DNA from: an uncultured Mediterranea sp.
GTDB taxonomy: Bacteria > Bacteroidota > Bacteroidia > Bacteroidales > Bacteroidaceae
NCBI RefSeq assembly: GCF_902493215.1
Contig: NZ_CABUOL010000024.1
Coordinates: 1-48,724, forward strand
DNA length: 48,724 bases
Reading direction: 5' to 3'
Numbering within the stretch: position 1 is the stretch's first letter; each line of letters begins with the position of its first letter. The notes under the pieces were generated by a model. It was not told where the DNA came from. It did not search any database and saw only the letters and a list, made by a program, of their open reading frames with translations. Below, piece by piece: positions 41,170 through 48,724 of this stretch. The position numbers and the translations under genes were made by a program.

Positions 41170-42151
41170 TTATTCCAATATCGGGTTATAATTTACATCA
41201 ATTAACTTGTCTGCTACCTCTGTTTCAACTTTATGGCCATTTTTGTAAAGGCTGAAGAATCGCATTTCAGGACTTTCCTCAGGAGTATATTCTGCAATCA
41301 TTGATAGCTTGTGTGACAACAGATAATCATGTGTGGATACAAATACCTGCACTTTATATTTTTGGGCGAGTTCCACAATGAGATCTACAATGATTGAAAT
41401 CAAGGTAGGATTCATGTTTGATTCTGGTTCATCCCAAAACAAGATACTTTCCGGCTTAAACTCTCCATTGATACATAGATACAATATGGTAGCCATCTTT
41501 TGTAGCCCTTCTGCCACCAGATGTGCTTCGTATTCCTTGCCATCATCAATTATATAAAAGCGATTTCCCTTTCTTATTATACTTATATTACACTTTTTAG
41601 TACTGGTGCAAGTATGTCCTGTACTTCTTTTAGAGCATCATTCTTTAAAGGTGCTACATCCATAGCTTTTGCAAGATCAAGATAGGTTTCATCGAACGAA
41701 ATTTCTCTTTTTTCATATAAGCTAATGAAACCCTCAAATAGCGAAAACATTTCTCTTGGAGGAATGTAAATGAAATGCGGCTGATCTATATAAGTATTGT
41801 TGTCAGATTTTGCCAACGATGCCTTTTCACCGAAAGTACAGGCAAGTTCACCTGATTCCAGTGCTATTTTAACGGATGCGGATCCAGATCCATATTTGTA
41901 TACTAGATGACATAGTGTGTCCGGCTTAAAATATCAAAGCAGTTTTTCCGTGAACAAATCTCCAAATTTATCCTTTGTCTTGGAGATTGACCGTGCAAAA
42001 AGCGAGTTAGCTTTCATCGAGGCTGCAAGAATTTCATTATATGGGTTTTCCCTGTGCCGTTGCGGCCAATAAAGACATTGATACCTTTACAGAAAGCAAG
42101 ATTGCATTCTTAAAAGCATGTAAAGCTATTTAGATATAAACTTTTAATCAT
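41170..42151 (-). pseudogene. Decayed AAA (OLD/AAA_21-like) ATPase gene
   Basis: Read on the minus strand from an ATG at 42151, fragments of one ATPase appear in changing frames: MIKSLYLNSFTCF; then FCKGINVFIGRNGTGKTH, a Walker A; then LFARSISKTKDKFGDLF; then the 77-residue piece ending at 41583 (IDQPHFIYIPPREMFSLFEG); then a 115-residue piece (41517-41170) with SILFWDEPESNMNP, a Walker B, and VFVSTHDYLLSHKLS. Stops and frameshifts separate them, so it is broken. Such ATPases occur in defence modules. A member with all motifs in one frame would be about 325 residues. Confidence 0.8.
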
Positions 42152-42394
42152 GATTACTGCAGATTAATCCTTGTGGGATACAATTTGTAAACTTAAGAAA
42201 TTCTTTGTATCCGCCCAATTCCTTTTCACTTTTTATGACTATACTTATAGTTTCATCATTTCACCTGTGTTCATATTTTATGAATACGTCCGGACAAATG
42301 AACGGACATGGCTATAAACTTATAAAAATAATCTTCTATAAAAATGTTTTTTTATTAATTAGATATGTATCTTTGCAGATAAATCTGAAAAACT

Positions 42395-43377
42395 ATGTAT
42401 AGATCAGATAAGATTGGTCCATTGGCAGAATATGGTGACTTCTTCGGAAGAGAAAAGGAAATCCGCAAGGTAAACAGACTGCTTGATAGTAGCCATTCTT
42501 TTGACTGTCCGTACCCCGCCGCATTAGCAACTCTATATTGGCGAAATATCTGATAGAAAAGAAAAAGAATCAGAGGTGGAAATGTGTTTAGAAACAATCA
42601 CAGAAGATGGTTTTCTTAACCTTGTAATTGAAACCTTCTGCAAAAATGATATTTGGAAACAGGTAGCTAAGGAATGTCCAAAAAGGGTTGGCTTCAGTAC
42701 AGGAAAGAATAGAGAAGATTTCTCTCAGTCCTGTTTAATTTGATTTTTGGGAAAAAGAAGATCTGGAAGATTTCTTGAAGGAGCTAATCATGCACGATGA
42801 AGACACATTTATTGTCGTTGATGAATAGACTCTTTTCCTGGTGATTCTCAGCATGGGTGAAGACAGAACTGAAAAAGTGGACTTTATCCTCAACTGGCTT
42901 AGAAGCCTGCTACGGATTAGCAAAACGAAAGTCTGTTGACTGTTCTGCGGTTTTGTAGGTCTGAATATATTGAAATGAGCGATAAGTTTGTTGAGTATTT
43001 GCTGAACAAGTTGTATTGGAAGATCCCTTATTCTATTTCTCAAAATAGGTAGAAGACTATGAGGATAAGATGACTTGGGAAGATATAGACACAGTTTATC
43101 GTAAGTTATATTCAGAGAATTATTTGAGTACCAGGTCTGAGAGACTAGTCGAATATGGTGAATACGAGCTTCCTGCCCGGTAGATTCTGAAACTACTTGC
43201 CATTCTACGGAATGGTATGCTCAACAATTTGATGACAGGTCAGGATGCTTCAAAGATTGAGGCTGTTGATTATACTTTAAGCAAGGTTCTTGAATACATT
43301 ATGAAGAAAGACTCTTTGCGTATGTTCCGCTCACCGCTTTTGAGAGATTATTGATTTGGCACGTTTGTTTAGTGATT
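42395..43377 (+). pseudogene. Decayed PRRxGK-type (ATPase_2/archaeal-type) ATPase gene
   Basis: The start is intact (MYRSDKIGPLAEYGDFFGREKEIRK in outline; key word FFGREKEI). A frameshifted PRRISNSILAKYLIEK follows, a degenerate Walker A of the PRRxGKTS type, then FIVVDE at about 42820 followed by an in-frame stop, VDFILNWLRSLL, FCGFVGL, and in other frames KFVEYLLNKLYWKIPYSIS and EDIDTVYRKLYSENYLSTRS. The order matches ATPases with a GREKE start and an F-C/W-G-S-I-G-L sensor. A TATCTTTG box (42368-42375) precedes it. It was probably the upstream partner of the intact ATPase that starts at 43384. Confidence 0.75.
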
Positions 43378-43383
43378 AAATAG

Positions 43384-44322
43384 ATGAATACAAGTACCAG
43401 CATATTACATCAGCCTCCTTTATCTCTTGGCAATGGGATAAAGGAAGAGGCTGTTGTCATAAACAATGATATTTTTACGTCCATCTTCAACTATTTGTTA
43501 AAGGAGGACAGGGATAAGGTCGCACAGTCCAATTTGATTATTGGTGAAAAAGGGAGTGGAAAGACCTCATTGCTCAAAAGGATGTATTTCAGTATAGAGA
43601 ACAGTGCCAAATGGCTTAAGCCGATATTCATAGATGGAAAAAGCCTTTTCTCAACTGATGATATATGGAAGTTTCATTCATTGCAGGATGATTCTTGCAG
43701 GACTGTCTTGTTGATTGACAATGTCCAGTACTATTTCGAGAGGACTGATAATACTGAGCAGTATAATTTGAGGGGAAAGCTCAATAAAGCCGGTGCACCT
43801 ATTCTTATAGCGACAGCCGACAAGGTGCTGCCGGCATTCACCCGTTATGAGTCTGCTTTCTTCGAAGGATTTAAGATCTCTTATATACGGCCTCTTGTCG
43901 TCACTGATTATAGTATGTTCGTAGGGTGTGAGGCGGATATGACACGTTTGGAAAACCTGATGTCTTACTTGCCTAAGACACCCCGTTCTGTGCAGATTGC
44001 CGCAAAGATTATTGAAGATTCTGCAAGTCCCGAAATGGATATAATGCTTCTTTTAGACTATTTCTCTTTCTATTATCAGGCAAAGTATGATAGTTATGTA
44101 GTGCAGATTCAAAGAATTTTATCGGCTATTGCAAGGCCTGAAAATGGAGTCAATCTGCAGGAGATCCGTCAGATGACAGGTCAAGATAACGGGAAGATAT
44201 CCCCATATCTCAAACTGATGGCTGACCGGAAAATTATAGATAGGACATCTCAAACCCAACGGGGAGGTATATATACCATTACAGACCCGCTGTTTAAATT
44301 ATGGTTGCAAACCAATGTATAA
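43384..44322 (+). CDS. P-loop ATPase with C-terminal winged-helix-like region
   Basis: A 312-residue protein, intact. Walker A is LIIGEKGSGKTS (residues 51-62), Walker B VLLIDN (about 108-113), and a sensor-like LIATADK follows. The last ~90 residues (IQRILSAIARPENGVNLQEI, KISPYLKLMADRKIIDRTSQ, then GGIYTITDPLFKLWLQ) resemble the winged helix that ends ATPase_2/archaeal-type ATPases. It lies just after the decayed PRRxGK ATPase on the same strand. Function is unknown; such paired ATPases are seen in accessory islands. Whether it still works without its partner is open. Confidence 0.75.
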   Translation: MNTSTSILHQPPLSLGNGIKEEAVVINNDIFTSIFNYLLKEDRDKVAQSNLIIGEKGSGKTSLLKRMYFSIENSAKWLKPIFIDGKSLFSTDDIWKFHSLQDDSCRTVLLIDNVQYYFERTDNTEQYNLRGKLNKAGAPILIATADKVLPAFTRYESAFFEGFKISYIRPLVVTDYSMFVGCEADMTRLENLMSYLPKTPRSVQIAAKIIEDSASPEMDIMLLLDYFSFYYQAKYDSYVVQIQRILSAIARPENGVNLQEIRQMTGQDNGKISPYLKLMADRKIIDRTSQTQRGGIYTITDPLFKLWLQTNV

Positions 44323-44380
44323 TTTTTTTAGAGAATGAATGTAATGTTTTTCAGTCCCTTGATTTTCTATATTTTCTAAA

Positions 44381-44630
44381 AGTCAAGTAAGTGGCGATAA
44401 AAATCCATAAGGAAAGGTGCGGAAATCAGGCGATTTTCACACCTTTTATGCTTTTTATATTTGGCGTCTTCTTTCTTTGTTTATTGTTTTTTATGGCTTA
44501 CTTGTTCCGCAACAAATTTGGTGGATAACACGAAATAAATAATTATGTAAATTACTAAGCATCAGTAAGTTATAAGCTTTTTATATTTACTCATCAAAGA
44601 ATTGCCGAAATAAAGTTAAATTATTCTATA
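44381..44630. repeat. Right copy of the dnaK-end direct repeat
   Basis: 44381-44496 matches the dnaK stop and terminator region at 40440-40566 (AGTCAAGTAAGT, then ATCCATAA, GGAAATCAG, and TTTATTGTTTTTTATGG); 44497-44630 matches about 40749-40880 (CCGCAACAAATT, AAGTTATAAG, CAAAGAATTG). The hairpin is partly degenerate here. It bounds the block of ATPase genes on the right. The rest of the gap up to 44706 shows nothing I can name. Confidence 0.75.
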
Positions 44631-44706
44631 GATTAAACTGGTGAATTTATGATTACTTGATCATCATAGTCTTAGCATACAATTTGATACAGAGTAATCC
44701 ATAATT

Positions 44707-45035
44707 TTAATATGCTTCAACTTCACTATCTTCATTTATATAGGTTATAGTCCACATTCTTGAACCATTTTTGAGTTCTCTTATATTACCTAAGAAAAAA
44801 CTTTCAAAAAATACATCCAAAGCACTTAATCCATCTGGTAGATTTGTCCATCATTCAATGCTTTCTATGTATAATATACATATCTCTTTAATATCTGGTT
44901 TTATCTTCACATTTATAAACTAAGTATTTAGATAACAGTTCTACCATCTGTGGAAATTCTTGATTAATTTGTAAGACTTTCGTCATGGATGGAGAAAGTA
45001 TATCGTTTGATGTAGTATTGGGAACTTTATTCTAG
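44707..45035 (-). pseudogene. Decayed gene fragment of unknown family
   Basis: On the minus strand one frame reads NKVPNTTSNDILSPSMTKV and continues to VELLSKYL; then a frameshift leads to IKPDIKEICILYIESIE, an in-frame TGA, and WTNLPDGLSALDVFFESFFL, with NIRELKNGSRMWTITYINED, ending EVEAY at a TAA (44707). The text is protein-like across the breaks, which indicates a former gene of at least 105 residues. I do not recognise the family. Confidence 0.5.
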
Positions 45036-45058
45036 TATAAATAAAAATACCTATTGAA

Positions 45059-45080
45059 AAATTACCATATTTGGTAATTT
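45059..45080. promoter_or_regulatory. Palindromic operator of the toxin-antitoxin pair
   Basis: AAATTACCA (45059-45067), TATT, TGGTAATTT (45072-45080): a perfect 9-base inverted repeat. It overlaps the expected -33 region of the promoter for the toxin gene, as expected for autorepression by the HTH antitoxin. Confidence 0.7.
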
Positions 45081-45085
45081 ATGCA

Positions 45086-45093
45086 TATCTTTG
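45086..45093 (+). promoter_or_regulatory. -7 box of the toxin-antitoxin operon
   Basis: TATCTTTG matches TANNTTTG, 25 bases before the toxin ATG at 45118 and 5 bases after the palindrome. Confidence 0.6.
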
Positions 45094-45117
45094 CTGTAAC
45101 AAATAGCATTTCACCGC

Positions 45118-45447
45118 ATGAAAGTAATATTCAAAGATGAAGTTTTGTTAGAATTGTATGAAACAGGTAAGACAAGAGATAAAAGGTACAAGAACTTTTG
45201 CAAAAACAAGAAATTTATAGATGGATATATACGCGCAGTGAAAACGATGCATGATGTAGAGTCTACTGCTGAGTTAAAACTATTTAGTTTTTTGCATTAT
45301 GAAAAACTGAAGCACCAAGTAGAGCAACGAAGCTCTGTTCGGATTGTCAATGGCATGGTAGAACGCCTCCTGTTTACGGAAACTGACGACGGTATTGAAG
45401 TTGAACTAATTGAAATAGATAGCACACATTATGGCAACAAAAAGTAA
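45118..45447 (+). CDS. HigB/RelE-type toxin (putative)
   Basis: A 109-residue basic protein starting MKVIFKDEVLLELYETGKT, with RYKNFCKNKKFIDGYIRAV and the closing strands GMVERLLFTETDDGIEVELI and EIDSTHYGNKK. Size, charge and position fit the RelE/ParE-fold toxins of the HigB type, which cleave mRNA at the ribosome; individual catalytic residues are not certain. Its 3' end overlaps the antitoxin gene by 17 bases. The toxin-first order is typical of HigBA. Confidence 0.75.
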   Translation: MKVIFKDEVLLELYETGKTRDKRYKNFCKNKKFIDGYIRAVKTMHDVESTAELKLFSFLHYEKLKHQVEQRSSVRIVNGMVERLLFTETDDGIEVELIEIDSTHYGNKK

Positions 45448-46543
45448 CAATCCAATTCCCGTTAGAGCAATACACCCAGGAGAAATCTTGCGTGAAGAAT
45501 TGCAGGAACGAGGTATAAAGCAAAAAGATTTTGCCCAACAAATAAGTGTGCAACCCACGCACTTAAATGCATTTATTAAGGGCAAACGTAACTTAAATGA
45601 AGATTTGGCAATGAAGCTGGAGCAGCATTTAGGCATACCTTTTAAGGTATGGATGAATCTCCAAAACAGTTATACATATGACTGTATAGCCATAGAGAAA
45701 CGTAGTATTGAAGAACAGGAAGCCTTTGCGTTTGAGGAAGAATGTTCTAAAATACTAAATTTAAAACATCTATACAAATGTCTTCATTGCCCTTTTACAT
45801 CTGTCGTTGATAAAGTAAGATGGATAAAAGACTTATTCCCATTTGACCTGCTAACTATACAGGAACAAAAGATGCAAGTGGCTGGTTTCTATAAACATAG
45901 TGAAAAAGTACAAATTGATGAGAAGAATATGTTCACATGGCTTGTCCTTAATTGGTTGACGATTTCGCATATTTCAAACTTAAACAGCTATGAACAAGGT
46001 AATGCTCTTAAAGCTGCTGAAGAAATTGCTTCAATGGCAAATCAAAGAAAAATGAGCGTGAATAATGTTAAAAAATGTTTACAAAACTATGGAGTATCTT
46101 TGGCTGAGGTTCAAAAATTAGACAAGGCTCCGATTGATGCTTATTCTACGATAGTAAATGGACATCCAATCATAACTGTGACCTACCGTTATAACGATAT
46201 GGATAAGTTAGCTTTTGATATTCTACATGAATTATGTCATATAGATCGACACTTATCTGATATCCAAAAGGCATTCATTGCGATTGAAGGGGTCGAATAT
46301 TCCTCAGATCCAAGAGAAAAAGAAGCGAACGAATTTGCTAAAAATACTCTCATCCCTGAAGCCATATGGAATGAAATCTTAAAAGTGGGTTGTAATAGTC
46401 TTTCTCCTCATAAAATTGTAAAAACTATAGCGACTGAAGCTGAACGATATGGTATTAGTCCATCTATTGCTGTTTCAAGATATAAGCATGATACCAACTG
46501 GTACAAGACCTCAGCTTATCGTTCTCCTAAGATATTTGATTAA
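45431..46543 (+). CDS. HigA-like antitoxin with ImmA/IrrE-type metallopeptidase domain
   Basis: A 370-residue fusion. Residues about 10-75 are a Xre/HigA helix-turn-helix (IHPGEILREELQERGIKQKD, FAQQISVQPTHLNAFIKGKR). The C-terminal part (about 225-340) is a zinc peptidase of the ImmA/IrrE kind: AFDILHELCHIDRHL contains HELCH, the HExxH metal site, and EKEANEFAKNTLIP provides the third ligand region. Ordinary HigA is about 100 residues. The peptidase may cleave a regulator or the antitoxin itself to activate the module; this is inference. Confidence 0.85.
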   Translation: MATKSNNPIPVRAIHPGEILREELQERGIKQKDFAQQISVQPTHLNAFIKGKRNLNEDLAMKLEQHLGIPFKVWMNLQNSYTYDCIAIEKRSIEEQEAFAFEEECSKILNLKHLYKCLHCPFTSVVDKVRWIKDLFPFDLLTIQEQKMQVAGFYKHSEKVQIDEKNMFTWLVLNWLTISHISNLNSYEQGNALKAAEEIASMANQRKMSVNNVKKCLQNYGVSLAEVQKLDKAPIDAYSTIVNGHPIITVTYRYNDMDKLAFDILHELCHIDRHLSDIQKAFIAIEGVEYSSDPREKEANEFAKNTLIPEAIWNEILKVGCNSLSPHKIVKTIATEAERYGISPSIAVSRYKHDTNWYKTSAYRSPKIFD

Positions 46544-46557
46544 CATTCATAATGTCT

Positions 46558-46605
46558 CTTCCACTCGTACGAAACAGTTGGTAGTTTCATTTACACGAGT
46601 GGAAG
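46558..46605. terminator. Hairpin after the toxin-antitoxin operon
   Basis: CTTCCACTCGT (46558-46568) pairs with ACGAGTGGAAG (46595-46605) over 11 perfect bases with a 26-base loop that itself holds a short GAAAC/GTTTC pair. No T-run follows. It marks the end of the operon but factor-independent termination is uncertain. Confidence 0.55.
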
Positions 46606-46641
46606 GACTGCTGCTTCTAGTATCAAAAAGGTAAAGGTTTG

Positions 46642-46800
46642 ATGTCATTAAATGGATTCATATATCGTAGAGAAGTAGTTACATATTTTATCTGTGATTT
46701 AAATAATTGCATCCAAACAGGACACTATCGAATATATAATGCAGCGGATTCAGAAAATTCATCCGGAATTAAATTAAAACGGGAGGACTTATTGTTATAA
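46642..46800 (+). CDS. Small hypothetical ORF (52 codons)
   Basis: An ATG-initiated frame encodes MSLNGFIYRREVVTYF and on to NAADSENSSGIKLKREDLLL before a TAA at 46798-46800, 22 bases before the MBL-fold gene. Composition is protein-like (no long low-complexity run). I recognise no family. It could be a small partner of the MBL-protease pair, a remnant, or chance. The rest of the 280-base gap shows only the hairpin above. Confidence 0.35.
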   Translation: MSLNGFIYRREVVTYFICDLNNCIQTGHYRIYNAADSENSSGIKLKREDLLL

Positions 46801-46822
46801 TCATGTCTATATATATTACAAG

Positions 46823-47788
46823 ATGTTCATAGAAATTCTTCAAGCAGGTACTGGCGATAGCATTTGGGTTAGCCACAATAAGAAAAACATTGTGATTGAT
46901 GGCGGAAAATCTACAACTGCAATTAGGACTCGGTATGACCAAATGCCACAGGATGAGATTATTGACCTCCTTGTAGTGACTCATATTGACTCAGATCACA
47001 TAGCTGGTATCATAGCATTGATTAAACACATGAAAAAAAAGGGGGAAACACACAGGTTGAAACATATTTGGTTTAACTTCCCCAAGAAAGAAGATATAAA
47101 TGAGTACTCTGTGCCCGAAGGAAATGAGTTAACGTCTCTTCTTCTTGAAATAGACAGATTGTGTTGGAATAATAATACTTCTGAGTTACTTGGTTCTACG
47201 ACAGAGGTTGGCGACATAAAACTACATGTATTAGCACCTGATCATGATGTGGCATATGAATATAAACCGAAAGAACCTGATGAGCTTGGAGCTTGTTCAG
47301 ATGATTGGCACATTGATTTAAGAACCTTGATTGATAATGTTGATGATGACGATCTTGATGAAGGTGGTGCAAATAGCCAGTCAATTATAATTCTAGCAGA
47401 ATGTGAAGGAAAAAAAATATTGTTACCAGGTGATAGTACTCCTAAGGTACTATGTGATGCGCTTCAGTATTATAATAAGACGAACGGTACACCTCTTGAA
47501 TTGGATTTAATGAAACTTCCCCATCATGGGAGTACGCGAAATGTTACTAAAAACATCATTGACGAGATAAAATGCTCAAACTTCATTATTTCAACTAAGA
47601 AGAATAAGAAATATTATTTCCCCAATAAGGAGACTATAGCCAAGCTTATTCGTTACAGAGAAAGTGCAGATAAAGCAATCAACGTGTATTTTAACTATCA
47701 AGAATCTCTTGATATACTTGGAATAACAGCTGATGAATTGAAAAAAAATAATATTAATCTCAATGTTTGTAATGGATTCAGGATTTGA
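46823..47788 (+). CDS. MBL-fold metallo-hydrolase (ComEC/Rec2-like)
   Basis: A 321-residue protein. The signature VVTHIDSDHIAG (residues 51-62) provides His54, Asp56, Asp58 and His59; further metal or active-site positions are ANSQSIIIL (183-191), LLPGDS (Asp204) and LPHHGS (His234-His235). The pattern is that of MBL hydrolases related to the ComEC/Rec2 C-terminal nuclease domain. No membrane segment or signal is present, so it is cytoplasmic. An acidic insertion (DDDDLDEGG) lies at 174-182. It overlaps the next gene by 26 bases, so the two products are coupled. A nuclease or phosphodiesterase role in a conflict module is inferred. Confidence 0.87.
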   Translation: MFIEILQAGTGDSIWVSHNKKNIVIDGGKSTTAIRTRYDQMPQDEIIDLLVVTHIDSDHIAGIIALIKHMKKKGETHRLKHIWFNFPKKEDINEYSVPEGNELTSLLLEIDRLCWNNNTSELLGSTTEVGDIKLHVLAPDHDVAYEYKPKEPDELGACSDDWHIDLRTLIDNVDDDDLDEGGANSQSIIILAECEGKKILLPGDSTPKVLCDALQYYNKTNGTPLELDLMKLPHHGSTRNVTKNIIDEIKCSNFIISTKKNKKYYFPNKETIAKLIRYRESADKAINVYFNYQESLDILGITADELKKNNINLNVCNGFRI

Positions 47789-48701
47789 TATTCGCAGCAA
47801 TTGTGTTAAAATAAAGGCAGACATCAAAGGAAGAGGACTCCAGTTTCGAGGAAGTGGAGTCCTATATCCATTAGGTGGAGATGAAGAGTACGATTATATC
47901 TTCACAGCTCAACATATTTTTAAAGATACTCGGAGGAAAAAGTTGAACGATGTTCTTGATAAGATAGGATCAATCGAAATTGAAGTATTTGAGGATGGTC
48001 GTTTTGTAACCTATAAAACCATTACAAAAGACACGATCTCAAATTCTTTGCTTCCTATTGGTGAAGATTTTCTTATCATTAAGATTGATAAGAGCAAAAA
48101 GTATTTTACCCCTTTCTTGTTGGCGGATGACCTCATTGAAGAAAAATCCATGCAACTGTACGGAGTTTCAGGTGAGGCACAAGATATAATTACCAGACTG
48201 GACTGTAAATGTGTAGATAGCAAAGTAGATTTGGTTAATATCACTTCGCATGTTGACAATATGGACAGTTTACATGGAATGTCTGGTGGTGGTGTCTTTG
48301 CCCAGAACCAACCATTGATGTATGGTGTACTATGGAAATATGCTGCGACGGAGGGTGAGTTTCACAATGTAAAGATTACACAGGCATTAGAAGAAAAGAT
48401 AAAATCACAGTTAACGCGTCGAAAATGGAAATCACTTAATTTCATCAATATAACACAGTGTAAACAAGCAATGAATGTTGTTTACGATAGCTTGTTCCGT
48501 GATGTCAATGATTCAATATTAGTTAACCGTAATAATACGAGGTTCCCTCTTGAGGCAAGATTTGTAATGCCTGACTTTATTGATGAAGTACAAAACTTAT
48601 ATTCTGATGATCAAATAAAACCAGAGGAGAAGCCTATTCTGCATGACCCTACAAATATATATAAAAAATGGCAGTTATATACTATTCTACACAACTGGTA
48701 G
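47763..48701 (+). CDS. Trypsin-like serine protease with C-terminal extension
   Basis: A 312-residue protein (or 309 from the second ATG at 47772). Trypsin-fold features: GSGVLYPLGG (30-39), FTAQHIF with His51, EDFLIIKID with Asp102 and HGMSGGGVFA with Ser174, together a plausible complete catalytic triad. There is no signal peptide, so it acts inside the cell. About 120 residues after the protease (about 195-312) match no domain I know and may be an adaptor. It is translationally coupled to the MBL gene. Intracellular proteases of this sort serve as effectors in bacterial conflict systems; the sensor could lie beyond the window. Confidence 0.83.
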   Translation: MFVMDSGFDIRSNCVKIKADIKGRGLQFRGSGVLYPLGGDEEYDYIFTAQHIFKDTRRKKLNDVLDKIGSIEIEVFEDGRFVTYKTITKDTISNSLLPIGEDFLIIKIDKSKKYFTPFLLADDLIEEKSMQLYGVSGEAQDIITRLDCKCVDSKVDLVNITSHVDNMDSLHGMSGGGVFAQNQPLMYGVLWKYAATEGEFHNVKITQALEEKIKSQLTRRKWKSLNFINITQCKQAMNVVYDSLFRDVNDSILVNRNNTRFPLEARFVMPDFIDEVQNLYSDDQIKPEEKPILHDPTNIYKKWQLYTILHNW

Positions 48702-48712
48702 TATATAACTGC
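48671..48712. other. Perfect 14-base hairpin overlapping the protease stop codon
   Basis: GCAGTTATATACTA (48671-48684) and TAGTATATAACTGC (48699-48712) pair perfectly; the right arm begins with the TAG stop codon. The window ends 12 bases later, without a clear T-run. It may be a transcript end, an mRNA-stabilising stem, or the inverted end of an element. Confidence 0.7.
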
Positions 48713-48724
48713 ACTTGTTGTTAA

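Noticed and set aside
42205..42402. Plus-strand ORF of 65 codons in the ATPase block
   Set aside because: Hydrophobic AT-rich text with no family resemblance, and it runs over the promoter and start of the decayed ATPase gene.
40450..44380. Complete integrative element with att sites
   Set aside because: The flanking repeats are diverged and no integrase or mobilisation gene is present between them; only a remnant or scar can be claimed.
46449..46634. Plus-strand ORF overlapping the end of the antitoxin gene
   Set aside because: It lies mostly within the antitoxin gene in another frame and runs through the downstream hairpin.
1..48724. tRNA, rRNA or tmRNA genes
   Set aside because: Reading for T-arm signatures and conserved rRNA words, I saw none that I could support, including at the dnaK island borders.

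Overview
The window looks like a chromosomal segment of a Bacteroides species or a close relative in the Bacteroidales. The evidence is Bacteroides-type promoters (TTTG, about 19-20 bases, then TANNTTTG), fimbrillin lipoproteins, a SusA-like neopullulanase, the sodium-translocating methylmalonyl-CoA decarboxylase cluster, the long NusB with a Bacteroidetes-type extension, and a carboxyspermidine-type dehydrogenase. Bases 1 to about 40450 are ordinary core chromosome. From the end of dnaK to the right edge the DNA is visibly AT-rich, contains broken genes and reads as an accessory island.

Layout of the core part. It opens with the 3' end of class II aldolase, a YczE-like membrane protein fused to a cytidylate-kinase-like domain, and a divergent AraC regulator. 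A run of small minus-strand genes follows (DUF2200, DUF2867, DUF3795, HXXEE, GNAT, double GNAT). Next come two fimbrillin-like lipoproteins, the upstream one carrying an IdeS/Mac-like cysteine protease domain; then an SDR oxidoreductase, a GH13 neopullulanase with two palindromic operators, and a TPR protein. The minus-strand cluster mce-mmdA-oadG/LTD-BCCP-oadB (14187-18874) encodes methylmalonyl-CoA epimerase and a Na+-pumping methylmalonyl-CoA decarboxylase, the last steps of the succinate-to-propionate route. After that: a Kef-type antiporter, a Gfo/Idh/MocA oxidoreductase, hslR-pth, rplY, a DUF3276 gene, the nusB-yajC-ybbR-coaE run, DUF5606, clpB, YeiH with a LysR regulator, recA, bcp, a polyamine dehydrogenase, a META-domain lipoprotein and dnaK.

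The accessory part (40450-48724) starts at the stop codon of dnaK. A block covering the dnaK stop, its terminator and downstream DNA is repeated about 3.9 kb further on. Between the copies lie two decayed ATPase genes and one intact ATPase. Beyond the second copy are another decayed gene, a HigB/HigA-type toxin-antitoxin pair whose antitoxin carries an ImmA/IrrE-type HELCH peptidase domain, and an overlapping gene pair encoding an MBL-fold hydrolase and a trypsin-like protease. That pair ends in a hairpin overlapping the last stop codon and looks like a conflict or defence module that may continue beyond the window.

The most unusual signals are non-coding. Four intergenic places carry degenerate tandem repeats with a strict 22-base period, many units being small spaced palindromes. 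Two others carry fold-back structures built from degenerate 7-base units. The chaperone genes clpB and dnaK both have sigma-54-like -24/-12 elements with TGNCA-N3-TGNCA-type palindromes centred 52 bases upstream of the -24 GG, which suggests a shared heat-shock or stress control.
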